Shown: positions 1 to 13,404, counted from the first letter of the stretch. The stretch: DNA of 64,000 nucleotides from Poecilobothrus nobilitatus (GCA_947095535.1 OX352772.1:313544018-313608017), one strand, 5' to 3'. Numbers and translations: made by a program. The notes: generated from the letters alone by a model not told the origin.

Positions 1-2576
1 AATTTTTTTCTTTATCTTTTTTGTTAATTCAAATGAAATTTAAGATAGAAATATTTTCAAATAGATTGTCCATCTAGAACAATTTCAATTATCAATTGTT
101 CAAATAGATAACTTTTCCTATATAAAAAATAGGACGCTATAGAAATCAGAAAAGGCAAATAATAGAATTTATTTTTTTAGTGGAATTTTTTGAGTAGAAA
201 TATTTTTGATAAATTACTGATAAATTACTATCAAAAGTAAATAGTTAAAGTCCGTTACGAAAATTGTTTCAGTAGTATTTATAGATATTGCAAAAGAAAA
301 GGAAAAGCAGATTATTACGCTTAAAGTAATTTTTATGTTATTATTGTTAAAAATAAAACAACAACTACTTTTTTTATTGAATTATAAAATAATTTAAACA
401 TATTTGAATAAATGGAGTTGAATATAATTATGCGGACGTGACACTTACAAATATACAAATATACAATATAATGATTGTAAATCTGAAGTATAAGATATTT
501 TGTGCCAAAGGGCCTAACCATTATCATTAAAACAATAATTTATGTTATTAAAGCAATATAATTAACTTCATCAAACATTTTTAAGTTACCTCGAAAACGT
601 CTAAAATCATGCCTTAAGCATATTTAGCCCGTCAAGCTAGTAATACTAGTTTGCAAATCTTCTCAACATTCGTCGAAATATTAGAGCAATTTCACTTTTT
701 TAGATATTTTGTAGAGTATCTAATTGATATTTACACTTGCTCTATAGAACTACAATCGATTATGCCTCCCCTCAAACTACAAAAATACTATAAAATGAAT
801 ATGTAATCTTTTAACGATTCGAATCTTTGAAATGAAAATTCAGTTCTAAAGATTGATCACATCACACAAGATTGATCAACACATCCCTAATATAAAATAT
901 TTCTTCTAATTATTTTCATTTTATTTATTTCCTCGTCACCCTCATCTTTTAAAAATTAAGCTGCCAAAATATATTTTTTATTTTCAAAACAGTTTGTTTA
1001 TGTTTAGTAAATAACACTTTTAAATTTTTTTCTTTTAAATAAAAATCTCATAAATGTCAAAATTTATTTTTTTAACAACCATTCACGATAGAAAATTAAT
1101 TTATCAATTTGAATTCGCGTTACGAACATAATTGACAGTTGATAAATTGTTTTCAATATTCAATTGGTTGACAATTGATGTTGACGATAAATTACGTATC
1201 GCGTATTGCGAATTCAAAAGTTGAGGAAATATTCCTCAATAATACTTACAAAATCAATTTAAATAAGTTCATATTTAAAATCATAATTCTAATATCTCGA
1301 TTCAAAAAATATTTCTGAACAAAACGTAATACAGTAAACATCGTTTATAGCGAACGACTGCCAAGGTCAAACGAGCAATTTGTTTATAATAAAATGGCAT
1401 CAGAAAATTCAATGAATTTTTTCTTTTAATAATATTTTGAAAACTTTAAGTTGTAAATAAATTTGTTTAATAAAATATTTTATATTCAATACATTTGCAA
1501 TTAGATAAATAATATGCATAAAAAACGAAAACATTAAATTTTTATTGTTTAGTTCAATATTTTGAGTTGTTTTTCAATTTTCTATCGATTTTTATAAACG
1601 GTAGAAATAGTAGAAGGACCTTTTGACAATGTTGCTAAATCAGAATTCAATATTTTTAAAACTTAAACTGCTTTATTATATTATTATATCATAATATAGA
1701 TATATTTTCATATTATTTATGTTATTCATATATAATAAATGGATTCAATTTAAATTATTTTATTAATACAACATTAAATTTTATAAACCATCAAAAAAAA
1801 AAAAATTTAGAACAAGGATTAAATAGAAATTTGACAAGAGAAACTTAAGGTCAAATAATTCGAACAAAATCTACAGTCCCTTGCGTGTCTTGCAATTTTC
1901 ATACAAAATAAACTCTATAATTCGAATTTCTATAAATCGAATTTTTCTATAAATCGAAGATATTTCCTTTGACAATTGAATTTCTATAAATCGAATTTTT
2001 TTTCGATAAAATATAGCAAAATGTTTGCTGGTTCTGCTGTCAAAATTGGTTTGCTGGTCAATAATAAAATATATCGAATATATTTGATGGTTTATTTGCT
2101 GATTAGTGATTATTTGAAATTATCAAAGAGTGCATAGCGAAGAGCGGTATATAAAAAAAAATAAATCCAATTCAAATACATTTTATAATATTATAATTTG
2201 GAAAATCATATACAAACTAAAGAAATTGTCCCAAGATCTGTTTTTGAATTAATATATGTACATATATAGATTCGAGTTAGGGAAGTTTGACTGTACATCA
2301 ACTTAAAAAAAAAAATTAAATAAAAAAAAAACAACAATATGTTAATGTTATTTAAACCATTTTGTTATATCCGTTGTTTTGTTTTTAAATGAATTTTTAA
2401 ATATCAGTGCGATAAATTTTGTTTGTAATAACCGTTTTTCGATATAAGTAATTTGCAGTTGTGTAAAATAAAAAAAAAATATTTTTTGCTCCTAATCCAT
2501 AAAAGACAAGGCTCATTAGAAATTAATATCTTCAGTTTAACATTTTTTAAATTTAACACAATATAAAAAGAAATAC
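1..2576. other. AT-rich non-coding stretch
   Basis: No gene was found. The DNA is dominated by A/T runs with short chance frames. The only internal structure noted is a diverged repeat near 595-800 (listed separately) and several short repeats of the words 'ataaatcgaat' and 'tataaatcgaa' around 1,915-2,000. There is no splice-bounded coding signal. Confidence 0.6.
595..800 (+). repeat. Diverged dispersed repeat, partner at about 45,095-45,250
   Basis: The two segments share spaced words in the same order: a 'gaaatatt' word, a 'ttagatat' word, 'acttgctct' or 'acttactctg', then 'atcgattatgc' or 'atcaattatgc' followed by a short C run and 'agtactata' or 'aatactata'. The similarity is imperfect with indels, as expected for an old transposon remnant. 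The family is not recognised. Confidence 0.35.
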
Positions 2577-2579
2577 TAA

Positions 2580-3248
2580 AGGCCTTTCCGAACCATCTCA
2601 CTAGTACTTGACACTAGCACTTCGCACTTGCACTTTCCAAAAATACTTGATTATCGCACTAAATTTCTGTCCGAATCGCAAATTTATGACATAGTTAAAA
2701 ATTTTTAGGAGTAGAAGCAGCCTTACCTTAATGCATATTTTTATAGCATTTTTATGTCAAATTTATTTTGACAAGTGCTAAAAAGCATTTTATACTAGCA
2801 TTATTTAACTATATTTAGAATTATTTATGATCACTATGGCAATATTGAATAAATTTTAAATGCGCATATCATTAATTGTCAAAAAAGTAAGTTATTATTT
2901 TAGTATTTAAATTTTAAAGTTGCGAAAAAAGAAAAGAAATATGACTTCAGAAAGATTAAAATGTAAGTATAAATGTAATTAAGGTTTTTAAAAATATTGT
3001 GTCTAATAAAAGGTTTTTATTATTAGTTTTTTTATATTCACTTTTAACGAAAACAAAAAAGAATATTTTTAGTGCAAGTGCGATCATCTAGTGTGGTTTT
3101 CAAAACACTAATTTTTGACAGATACTCAAGTGTTAAATGCGATGAATTCCGGACAACACTTGATACTAGTTTTCGGGCAAAAAAATAGTGCGATAAAATT
3201 GTATTTAGTGCGAAGTGCGATGTTTAGTGTGATGGTTCGGAAAGGCCC
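2580..3248. mobile_element. MITE with PIF/Harbinger-type ends
   Basis: The left end AGGCCTTTCCGAACCATC (from 2,580) is inverted at the right end, GATGGTTCGGAAAGGCCC (ending 3,248). Both ends are flanked by TAA (2,577-2,579 and 3,249-3,251). A 3-bp TWA target duplication with G-rich inverted termini is the hallmark of PIF/Harbinger elements. The 669-bp element has no transposase frame, so it would be non-autonomous. Inside each arm are scrambled repeats of the words 'agtgcgaagtgcgat' and 'agtgcaagtgcgat', giving a long imperfect inverted repeat. The superfamily rests on the TAA and the terminal bases only. Confidence 0.65.
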
Positions 3249-3251
3249 TAA

Positions 3252-6200
3252 GCCTAAATATGGAGATTATTATAAGTATAGACTTTATATAAATATGAAA
3301 CGTCCCTGACTCCATCCAATAAAATCGTACTAAGTTATTCCATAATGATTGAAAATTGAATTTTGTATTTTATTTTCGTTAATTATCAGTTTCTTTATTA
3401 ATTATTTTTTTTTTTTTGCTATTTCATTTTTTTCTAAATTTAATTTTTTTATTGAACTTTTATCATACTTTTTTTTTTTTTCTTATTGGATAGTGAAAGC
3501 ATAAAATTTACAATTCATTCGAAATTGTTTAGCACTTTAATTTTTATATATTAGCCAATATTGTATACTTAGTACATAGCAAACACATAATACCTACATC
3601 TATAATAAAAACAAAAAACCTTTATTTTTTGTTTGTTTGTTTTTCTTCTCCTTTTTATATTGCTTACAAAGTTAAATGAAATATTAGTGAACCCATATGA
3701 ATAATATGTATATATATATATATATATATAATATAATCAATAGAATAAGCATTAGGTACTAACATATAAAGGAAATACATAAATTAATGATAGCAAAAAA
3801 CAAAACCTCAATTTCAATTAAGTTTAAATTTAATTCTGATTTAGTTTTAAAAAAAAAAAAAATTTTTTTTTTTTTTTTGCTAACAGTTTTTAATTTTTAT
3901 TCTATTTATTTATGATAAAAGTAGTTTACAACGGCAAAAAATGTAGTAAAAATTTTTTCAATTAAATTTTAAAAGACAATTTTTTCGTATTTTAAGCTCA
4001 AATTAAAAAAAATGAAATGGAAAAACAATAAAATAAAAAATCTTTACTCTTGCTAATTTTAAGATAAATTTATAGACTTATTTGTTAGTTAGTTGAAAAG
4101 TACACCAATACTAAATTAAGTGAATGTTAAGAAATGATGATGAAAAACTTTTCTTTTTTATTCTTCAGTGACAGGTGACACGTGACTTATCAAAAAGAAT
4201 TCACAATTCAATTAACTTCAAGACAAGAACAGGCAATATTAAAAACTTGCTTAGAGTGTTGGAAGATTTAAATGACTGCCGAGAAGACGTATTTACGCCG
4301 TATTTTGTCCATTGTGATACAACATAGAAACTTTTCTATCCCACTCGTTAAAACCAATTTGAATCCCACTCGTTAAAACCAATGGTTAAAACCATTTTTG
4401 AAAAGCGAAGAATGCTGTTCACATTTTTAGGTGCTAGTTCACTGAGCTTGTTGAACAATATAGAATATTGTCCGAAATGGATGATTATATTTCTAAAGAG
4501 TTTTTGAACTAAATCAAATATAAAGAATTAATAATCGCATATATTCGACGACGGATAGTGAAGCTAGAAGAAATGTTACATTTATAATTTATTGTTTATA
4601 TTTGAAATGTTTTCTTCTGTCTGTTTCACTTCTGTAAGAAGCATATAGAGCACTCACCAAGTCGTTTATTTATTATTGATATTAGATTCAACTTCAGTTT
4701 CTTGAATAATTATTTTCACTAAGCTATTAATTTTGATTCGACACTAGCTATTGTACAAGATTATCAAACACTAATACTGCATTTGTGCGACATTTATTAT
4801 CTTATACAATAATAAAACAGAATAAAATGTTAAAAGTTTTGACATTAAGTTCTCAATACAAATTTTATATGTCAAGAAACTCAATTCCATATTATTTATA
4901 AATGAAAATTTTGTTTCAAAAAAGCTTTTCGTTGCAAACTTTTTGTGTTCAACAAAGTCATATAGAATTTGTGGATATTAACTTTTGGAATTATATATAT
5001 ATATTTTTTTTATTGATGAAGCCTGAGCTAACGCATCAGTAATCACAAGACCCTAGGTCCGTAACTTTTGAGACATAGGAGAACCTATTAGGACAGAGTT
5101 TTTCTTAAGTCTCCCTATAGATTTATTGCATGATGATACCAATCTGATGGAATGTTCAGATCCATGTCAGAGAGAAATGGAAACAAATGATGTATCATTT
5201 CTTCTAAATAACGGTTTATATAAAAAAAAATTAAATGATCAAGCATGTTCTTAATGGTACTTTTCATACTTAAAGGACGAAATGCGGGGATTGTGATACT
5301 TATATTTTTTTTCCAAAAGTTGACGTTTCATGGTACCGTTAACATACATTGACTTTACCTTATGGGGTTCTCGTTATCTTCAGAATCCCCATTTATTCTT
5401 TAGAGTACACTGTTTAATTTTAATACAATAAAAAACGAAAAAAAACTGTTTATTTTTTCAACCATTACAATCTAATATTTTAATTAATAATACCATTAAT
5501 ATTAGAATATCATTATATTGATATTAAATTAAAATATTACAAATCAAACCGTTCTAATGCACCATGAAATTCGAAAGTAAATCTATAAAATTTCTATTAA
5601 GAATGTTTTATATAATGCATATATAGGTAGAAAGAAACCCATTTTTTTTTTTTTATAAAGTATGTAAATGTTTTTATAATAAAATGGTAATAAAAAAAAG
5701 GAAATTATTATATACCATACATGGTATACAAACTTAAGATTATTATTAGTAGTGTATATGGTATAATAATAATATAAAAAATATAAAAACAAAAAAAAAA
5801 AAAATTAATGTTTTACAATACTGGAGTATTTAGGTGACTTACTTCATTTTATAGTACCTTCTATTAATAATTTTTAACCAGGGAATAAAAATTACATTGT
5901 AATTTTGGTTTTATTATTCTAAAAGCAAAAAAAAAATTTAAAAGTATCAAAATTGAGATCCTTTATGTATGGCATATTTATTTATAGTATTATTGTTTTT
6001 TTCTTTTTTTTTTTTTCATTGAAAAAGTAATAATAGAACCGATTATGATTAACGTTTTGTAATTTAAAGTAGTTGCAATCCATATTTAATAAAAAAAAAA
6101 TCAAAAAACAAATTATGTGCTAAAAATTTACTGGACTTTGAAAAGAAATGAAAGTTATGAAAGGTTTTTATTCTTGTTTTTTTTTTTTTTTTGTTTTTTT

Positions 6201-7460
6201 ATGAATGATAAATACATATTGTAAAAGTGAAAGAAAATAATGATTGGTGAATGAAATAGAAAGGATATATGGTGAAAAATTAGACCCGGAAATTTACTTA
6301 ATATACTTGAATGAATGTAAATATTTTAGTGTTTTTTATTTTTGTGTATAATTTTTAGTGGTTTTTTTTTTTTTTTTTTGAATTTTTACAAGTGTTAATT
6401 GACATACATAGATTAAAGAAAAAAGAAAAAAAAAAACAACAAAAATTTAATTGTCATTAGGTGCTAATACCAAATCAAATTGTAAATTGATTTGAAAGAA
6501 TGTGATTTTTATAATATTCGTATTTAGATCGATAAATTTTTGTATTTTGTAGTTGAACTAGATTTGTAAATTCTTATTTAAAAAAAAAAAATTTTAACTT
6601 AAATAAAACCATTAGATTTATTATTGAAATATAATTTTTTTTTTATTTTTTATTTTATGTTAAATCTGAGACTTATTATACAAAACTGTTCTTGAGTCAA
6701 TTTATGTATAGAAAGTAATTGTCATAATATTTTATATTGTAGGCCCATACATCGTATATAAAATCATTAATACATTCCGATAATTTTTTATTTTTTATTT
6801 ATTTTATTTAAAATAAAATTTTTAACTATATCTATAGATACTTATATGTATTATAAATATATAATAAATTTGTAGGTGATATGAAAACAAACTAGGGTAT
6901 AAAACCGTATTCAAGTGTTAAGCTCTAAATAAAAACGATTCTGAACATGAAATCGAATTCATTTAAAATTTGATTTAATTGAAGATTTTTGTAATAAAAT
7001 TTAATTCTGAAATTAAAATTTGTTTAAGTTTTTTGATTTTTGATTTTTGTTTTTTGATCTTTTTGTACCTGATTTACGTTATGAGTTTCTTAAAAGTTAC
7101 AAAAATGTATATCAGATAATCATCAACTAAAATAAAAAAAAAAGGGAACTTTAATAAAAAAAAAACATGATATTAAAAATTTTTTTTCTTACACGGTAAA
7201 AATTCCTAAATAGACTAAGACACATATTGGGAAATTTATTGATTTATTGATTTATATGTATTTGCCACAAAATGGCTCTATTTAAAATACAAAAAATAGC
7301 TCTATTTGCCACAAAATAGCTCTATATAATACAAAAATTTTCCAATCAAGATCTTAAAATTTTTGCCAGTTCGTTCTCCAATTATTATTCCTATCATGTC
7401 CTTATCTTTCCTCTAGTTCCAACTTTATTTTTCTTTTATAAACAAAAGTTCACTCCCTAT
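3252..7460. other. AT-rich non-coding stretch
   Basis: Homopolymer A/T runs, a TA microsatellite near 3,708-3,730 and no supported gene. At 4,337-4,382 the phrase 'atcccactcgttaaaacca' occurs twice in tandem, 25 bp apart. A slightly more complex patch at about 5,035-5,400 has no reading frame or recognised repeat. Confidence 0.55.
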
Positions 7461-7889
7461 ATTGTTTGATCTAAATTCCTTTATGCCGAAAATTAACAAT
7501 GCGATATTAATGAGCATCACCTTAATATTCCTTCTTCATCTTTTTCTCAAAATTATTATTATACTTCAAACTTCCTCTTCAATACTGTTTCCAAACTTTG
7601 CTGATCCGTTGATTCCTCTCATCGTACGCTTAACTCAAAAGAGCATTAAAAATTATGACAAAATCTACGCACTTTCTATGCTTAGGAATCCTAAGATATA
7701 TAAAAATGTTGCTCTTCTTAAGTATACACTATATAATCAAGAAGAATATGTTTGCATGAACGGTAAGACTAAAACTTAAAATTTCTGTTCTTCTACAACA
7801 GGAAGGTTAAATATCATGATTCACATGGAATTTCTGAACAAGTAGTTAAGGCTGATCGGTACGCATATCGTAATGAAATCAAAAGAATT

Positions 7890-8165
7890 AATTATTTGCA
7901 AAGAACAAGGGATAATCAGAATAGATTTTTTCGACCCAACTAATTGTTTGATCTACTTGACTGATAAATTCGGTAGCCATTCAAAATGTTTAAATTTCAT
8001 TTCCTCTTACTATCAGAACATTTGAGGTCTTCGTACTAAAACGACCACCATTTTTTTTAGTAATAAAATTTTAGATTTCGATTTTTTGCATTTTAACTGA
8101 AACATGACTTTCCAATTCTATTAAATCACTTGAATTATTTAATCAATCTTATTCCGTTTTATTAG
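7890..8165 (+). mobile_element. Degraded non-LTR retrotransposon fragment, endonuclease start
   Basis: Reading forward from about 7,990, the frame gives YYQNI-stop-GLRTKT. This matches the YYQNVRGLRTK signature that opens the apurinic-type endonuclease domain of many insect jockey-like LINEs. About 40 codons later, in the same frame, comes NSIKSLELFNQSYSVL, which matches the conserved segment that follows the WLN motif in the same domain. Several in-frame stops show it is dead. An open frame just upstream (7,462-7,779) may belong to the same remnant but could not be matched. The clade is not resolved. Confidence 0.6.
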
Positions 8166-8763
8166 AAATCTTCTTTAACTTAAATTTAACGTTGTACTTA
8201 CTTGCACCAAACTTTATTAGATTAAGCTCTTAATTGTATAATACCTATTCAATAGTAACAATAACATATACAAAGAGACGATAAAATTATCATTAAAAAT
8301 GCAAGAATTATTAGTAATGCAAATTTTATTCTTAAATATTTTTAAAAATTGCAAGACTCTTTATTTAATTAGATATGAAATAAATAATAGTAATATTAAA
8401 ATAAATTATTTTAATATCGTGTTAAAGTGAAATTTTCCCAATCAATCCAATAATAAACGTGACAATTAAAATTGTTACATAAAAGGCAATAAAAATTTAT
8501 TAACTATACTTTAAATTGCATTATTAAATAATATTTTGTGACTTTAAATTAGTTGACCTAACTACGAAAAGAGATATATCTAAGGCAGTATGGAAAAATA
8601 AGGGATTTTAAAGGTACAAATTTTCAAAACTATAAAATAAAACATTTGGAAATTTCGACCATTTTCGTATATCAAAATTTTGAAAATTTTATTAGAATAT
8701 TTTTCTGTAAGAAAAATTGTGGGATACATAAGAATAGAATTAAGAACTACTTATATATAAATT

Positions 8764-9668
8764 AAACAAGGTAGAATGTAAAACAAAAGGTTTTCAAAGC
8801 GCCCTCTTCCCAAAAAAAAATATAAATAGTTTAGAATTATTATTGTGACTTGCACCAAAATTTTGGATTTTCTTTAGAATTTTATAGATAACAAAAAATT
8901 GTAAAAAATAAAAAAGCAATCAACTGTTCTAACAAACAAACTGTTAGAATATGTAAAATTATAATGTTGAAGCTTAAAGGTTTCCGTTTTGCTTTATAAA
9001 AATATCTACAGATGTCTAAAAATAAGCAAATGGTTTTTTTTAACTAGGTACTGTTTTTAAAAAGTGGGACATATAAAATAAATTTCTGAGGTAACTTATG
9101 TTAAATCTGCATCAACTAATGTCAAATCTGCAATTTCCTCTCCTGAATAAATTTCAAAATTTTGTTTTGAAAAATATACTAAAATAACTGTTTAAATATC
9201 TTATATTATTTATACATATGACATGCAAAAAAAAGTTGTTCTATTCGAAAAGATCATCAAGATCTTTCAGTTACCAAAGTAAACATTCATTTACTGGCTT
9301 AGTTCTATAAACTTCTATTCTCTTTCTTCATATTATATGAAAATGAAAGCCAGCGGTTGAAGGTAACCATCATTGTTTTCCTCTTTCTTTATATTGTAGT
9401 ATATAGTATTAAATATTTAATATGTCAAATGTTTAATGTTTAATATATCGATTTTACTCCTCTAAAAATTTTAAGTATCAAGATCTAACCATTTAAATAT
9501 AGACCTGCATTTTTTCAATATTTTGCGAGCTGTAGTTTTGTAGTAAGTCGGTCGGATTAATTAAACAAATTGATCTATAAAATTTTTTTTATGTGATCTG
9601 CAAAACATATAGACAGACGAACGGTATATAACTAATGGGGATTATATTTTTTCAATTTTATGCTAAAA
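8764..9668 (+). mobile_element. Helentron-like element, subfamily A, old copy
   Basis: It begins with the subfamily A start AACAAGGTAGAATGTAAA and the following 'ttttcaaagcgc' block. It keeps a worn '(aca)gatgtctaaaaat' core word near 9,010. It ends with a decayed version of the tail: 'atgtgatctgc', 'agacagacgaacgg' (remnant of the ACGG microsatellite) and 'tgctaaaa'. The middle is heavily rearranged. The small frame at 9,660-9,914 starts at its end and is judged spurious. Confidence 0.5.
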
Positions 9669-10189
9669 TATTCTGTTCTCAATTTAAATTTTAGAATTGA
9701 AAAATTAATTCGCTATATTTTCAATAACGTTAAGTTAAACAAAAACAAAAAAACTAAAGAAAATAATTCATTACTAACAATTATTAGAGTTAAATTGATT
9801 GGCAAAGTATTTCGTAGTAAACTACAAAATAATATTTGGAAGTGGATATGGTATAAAACTGATTTCAATAATTCATATATTTTTCGACACGGACTTGTTC
9901 TAACATCTAAATAATTTTCCTAAAACAGTTTTTCTAAGTATCAAATTGTTAGCATTATTAAGACAATACTGATACCCTATTAACAATTTGATGCCTTTAA
10001 TTTCAAGAGACAACGCTAAATTAACAGTTGATTAAAAATATCTTAGGACTTTCTTTAGAAAGTGATTTTCTTATATTTATAAATTGAGATACAGATAAAT
10101 TCAAATTTAATTTTAACTTTATTCCTATTTTCCCCAATCCTCATAATTAAACAGTATATTGTACCGCAAATTGTAATCAAACGTTTGAT

Positions 10190-10300
10190 TTAAAAGGGAA
10201 ATGACGCTTGGTTTATTCAAGTCCAAAACTGTCAAAGAGAATTTGCGCTTTGATCTTGTTGTTGTTTTTTGAAATTCCCACCAACCCCCACCAAAAATAT
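10190..10300 (-). repeat. Dispersed repeat, partner at 40,805-40,902
   Basis: On the minus strand this matches 40,805-40,902 in order: 'ggttggtgggaa' or 'ggctggtggaaa', 'acaagatc' or 'gaagatcgc', 'agttttggactt' or 'agtgttagactt', then 'aaccaa' and a final 'ccctttt'. Both copies sit in short open frames with a similar ending (VLDLN and VLDFN). It may be a fragment of a coding transposon; the family is unknown. Confidence 0.4.
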
Positions 10301-10555
10301 AAAACAAACTTATAAAGCGTTAAATACAATACATCGTTGTCAATAGTATTATAATTGAAATTAATAATTTTCAGAACAAGAATCGTACATTTATCTTGGT
10401 ACCTACACTTACAACATTACAAATGGAATGAATGTAAATCATTTTTATATGCTTTTATATTAACTCGTCGCTGTCGGTTTATTTATTTATTTATTTGTCA
10501 TTCTGTCACGCTTTTTATTATCTTCGTAATCTGTTAGCAACATTTGTAAGTGTTG

Positions 10556-10666
10556 TATGGTGCAGAGGAAAGTGTACAGGTTTCAAAAGTGGAGGTCTGT
10601 TCGAGTCCAGTTCACATGCAACTTTTTTTTTTTTTAACTATCTATTCATCAACATTTTTTGAATAA
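10556..10666 (+). mobile_element. tRNA-derived SINE-like unit, copy 1
   Basis: A pol III A-box-like TGGTGCAGAGGA (10,558-10,569) is followed 29 bp later by a B box GTTCGAGTC (10,599-10,607), then a 14-T run and 'atctattcatcaacat'. The spacing is right for an internal tRNA-type promoter. No cloverleaf can be folded, so this is not a tRNA gene. A partial second copy follows about 147 bp downstream. Confidence 0.5.
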
Positions 10667-10711
10667 AATATGTATATATTTTGTATATATGAATTTGAAA
10701 CTTAAATTTTT

Positions 10712-10815
10712 GAGGAGAGTGTACAGGTTTTGAAAGTGAATTCGAATCCAATTCGTGTACGTACATTTTTTTTTTTTTTGTTAACTGTATTCATCAACAT
10801 TTTTTTAATAAAATT
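10712..10815 (+). repeat. tRNA-derived SINE-like unit, copy 2 (A box worn)
   Basis: It repeats the order of copy 1: 'agtgtacaggttt', an 'ttcgaatcc' B-box-like word, 'cgtac', a long T run and 'gtattcatcaaca'. The offset from copy 1 is about 147 bp. The A box is lost. The pair looks like a local tandem duplication. Confidence 0.5.
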
Positions 10816-11840
10816 TTATGTATAATATACACATATTATTTGATCTTTCCTCCTATAATAATTTAGTTCAATCAATCTTGATGTGCACATGTATTTTGTA
10901 TTAGAATTTAGCAAAACACATTATTTTGTTTTAAAACATTTGTTTAGGATTTAAATCAGAATATTTGTTGTCAACATTCTTTATTGCATATTGAATATGC
11001 ATATATGGCGTTAAAAATTAATGTTTTATATGTTTTATTTAGGAACATTTATTATGTCGATTGTGTATATAGATATACATATAAAATTTCATTCAAAATA
11101 ATTCCAATTGCCAAATTCAAACTACATACATACATAATATATTTTTGTTGTATATAGTAAAGAATATAAAAAGTAAAGATCATTACAAAATTATGCTTTT
11201 GCGCATTACGCATTATGATTTACAAACAAAATTTTGTCAACACAAAAAATTAAAACTACGTATGTAAATATGTACGTACGTATGTAAATAATATTATGTT
11301 AAACTAATTTCCTAAATTATTTTGTTCCGCTCCATTTGTTTATAATTTAAATCAAGATATTTGTCAACAATTTTTACTGCATGATCTTATTAAGGGATTA
11401 GGTATGTAGGTAGGTGTTCGAGGTTAAATGTTTGTTTGGATATACGATATGCTACTAATACTATACTATAGAAATATGCAGTAAAATACATTTATTTGGT
11501 ACCTATATCATTTTCATACGTGTTAGAAATATTGCTTCAACTAAAATTGCATTGTAATATTTATAATCACAGTATTTTGGTACATATTTAACCCTTCGAG
11601 GTACTTTCATTATTTATAAATTACTGGAATAAAAAATGTTTACTCTTGCTGTAATAGAATCGATTTAACGTCTCTTAATTTACTTAAACATTTGGTATAA
11701 AATTGTAAAACGTATTTTATATCAGAAACAATAATTAATGTATGTAAAAATATCCCTAATATGTAAAAATATCCCTAATTTATTATAAATAATATATAAT
11801 AAATTTAAATTATGTGTTTCATTTAAAACTAAAAAGTATA

Positions 11841-12215
11841 AAATAAAATAATAAGTAAAAAAAATAATTTTTAAAATACATATGCTTTTATCAAAACCGA
11901 ATTCGCCCCCTAAAAAGTAGAAAATAAAATTGATTGCAAAACTTTAGCTTTTTGGACTGTTATAATATAAAAGTGAGTTGCTAGTGCAAGCATTTTGGAC
12001 TGTTATAATATAAAAGTAAATTGCTGGAATAAAAAAGAAACACGAACCTCAAATTTCGCAGATTTTTATTTAATCTTATTCCAGCAATTTACTTTTATAT
12101 TATAACATCTATATAATATAAAAGTAAATTAATATCTACTTTTTAGGGGGCGAATTCGGTTTTGATAAAAGCATATGTATTTTAAAAATTATTTTTTTTA
12201 CTTATTATTTTATTT
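11841..12215. mobile_element. Foldback MITE with perfect 80-bp inverted arms
   Basis: Bases 11,841-11,920 and 12,136-12,215 are exact reverse complements, with no mismatch or gap found in 80 bp, separated by 215 bp. Inside is a second perfect inverted pair of 30 bp ('gttataatataaaagtaaat...' from about 12,009, and its complement ending near 12,107). A direct near-repeat of 'ttttggactgttataatata' occurs at about 11,953 and 11,993. Arms this well kept in a decayed background suggest a young insertion or gene conversion. No clear target duplication and no coding capacity; superfamily unknown. Confidence 0.7.
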
Positions 12216-12219
12216 AAAT

Positions 12220-12960
12220 TTAATTTTAAATTTTATTTCTGTTTATTGACATAAAATATGAACAACATTAAACATATATATATATTATGTAGATAAATGT
12301 ATATATTAATTTTGTAAAAACCAAAAATTAAAAAAAAAAATATTTAAACAAATATTTAATCAAATATCAATCATTAAAATTCGAAATTAATTTTCCATTT
12401 GATCTCTAAAAACTCCAGCAAATCAATTTGATATTGAAAATTTAAATCAAAATATTATTCCATTTATTTTAAAATTTTATCAAAAACCATATCCATTTTG
12501 TGGTTTGGTTTTTATAATGTTATTTACAAAATTACAAGCATAAATTATTAACAAAAACAAAATCAAAATAAATATTAATTTGGTTTAGTTGATTTATAAT
12601 TTCAGACAATTTTGTTGTAGACCCATTAAAACGTCATTGAAAGGTGTCCTTGAAAGTGTATAGAAAGAGATAACTTCAATGGTACAAAATAATACCCAAT
12701 GCTGAACTGTTCTGGTCTCTTCATATATTCTGAAGTATTTGTTTTGAATGTAAAACATTTAACTCGAAAAATTCCAATTATAATTCAATAATACTTAGAA
12801 AAGTATCATTCATTATTATATCAAGAAAATTTTGCCGAATTCATTATACATTAATTTTATAGCATTACATATCTGTATATAAAATATAAAAATTTAAAGG
12901 TTTTTTTCCCTTTTAAGCCTAACTGCTCGACTATAGCTTTAGTAAAAAGTTTATGAAACA
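12220..12960. other. AT-rich non-coding stretch
   Basis: Nothing supportable was seen beyond A/T runs and a few chance frames. Confidence 0.5.
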
Positions 12961-12964
12961 CATA

Positions 12965-13310
12965 CTTAGATTAGATTATTTTAAAAAGGTGTAAATAACA
13001 CTATAAACTTTGATGTAGATCTATATTGTGCTCCTTTTTTTTCTATGTGTTCTGAATTTTGCCTCTAATTGTAATAGTTCCATCAGCCTTACAATGTCTA
13101 AAGAATTGAAGATATGTAGAGGGTTTATATTTAACAGTTCATCTTCGATAAAATATTATGCTCCTAGGTACATAAATCTTGCTCGAAGTAAAGCTTCGCA
13201 GTTTTGCAGTGTATTTGATTGGAGTTCTTCCTTCTTCTTCTCGATTCTAAATTTCTTTAAATAGCTCTTTAGACGGCAGTATCCCAACAGGAACTCTGTT
13301 ACAATTCCTA
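12965..13310 (-). mobile_element. Degraded LINE fragment, RNase H-like C-terminal region
   Basis: Translated on the minus strand from about 13,310 it reads VTEFLLGYCRLKSYLKKFRI, then a Lys/Glu stretch, then CEALLRARFMYLG-stop, then NPLHIFN. This follows the pattern of the C-terminal end of jockey-type polyproteins: TGHC-LR-hL, Cys residues, CPAL--R---LG, then a final NPL-I--FI. One in-frame stop and missing zinc-binding Cys residues mark it as dead. The forward frame at 13,028-13,264 is its shadow. Confidence 0.5.
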
Positions 13311-13404
13311 GTTTATTTTTACTATGATTCATTCATGATTCTATGGTATATTTTTCATATCTTTTCCGTTTATAGTTTACTATTATAGTATACTACTATT
13401 GGTT

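Noticed and set aside
7462..7779. 105-residue forward frame
   Set aside because: It may belong to the LINE remnant just downstream, but no motif could be matched, so it is not listed as a gene.
9660..9914. 84-residue forward frame
   Set aside because: It starts in the tail of a worn transposon, is Asn/Lys/Ile-rich and has no recognised domain.
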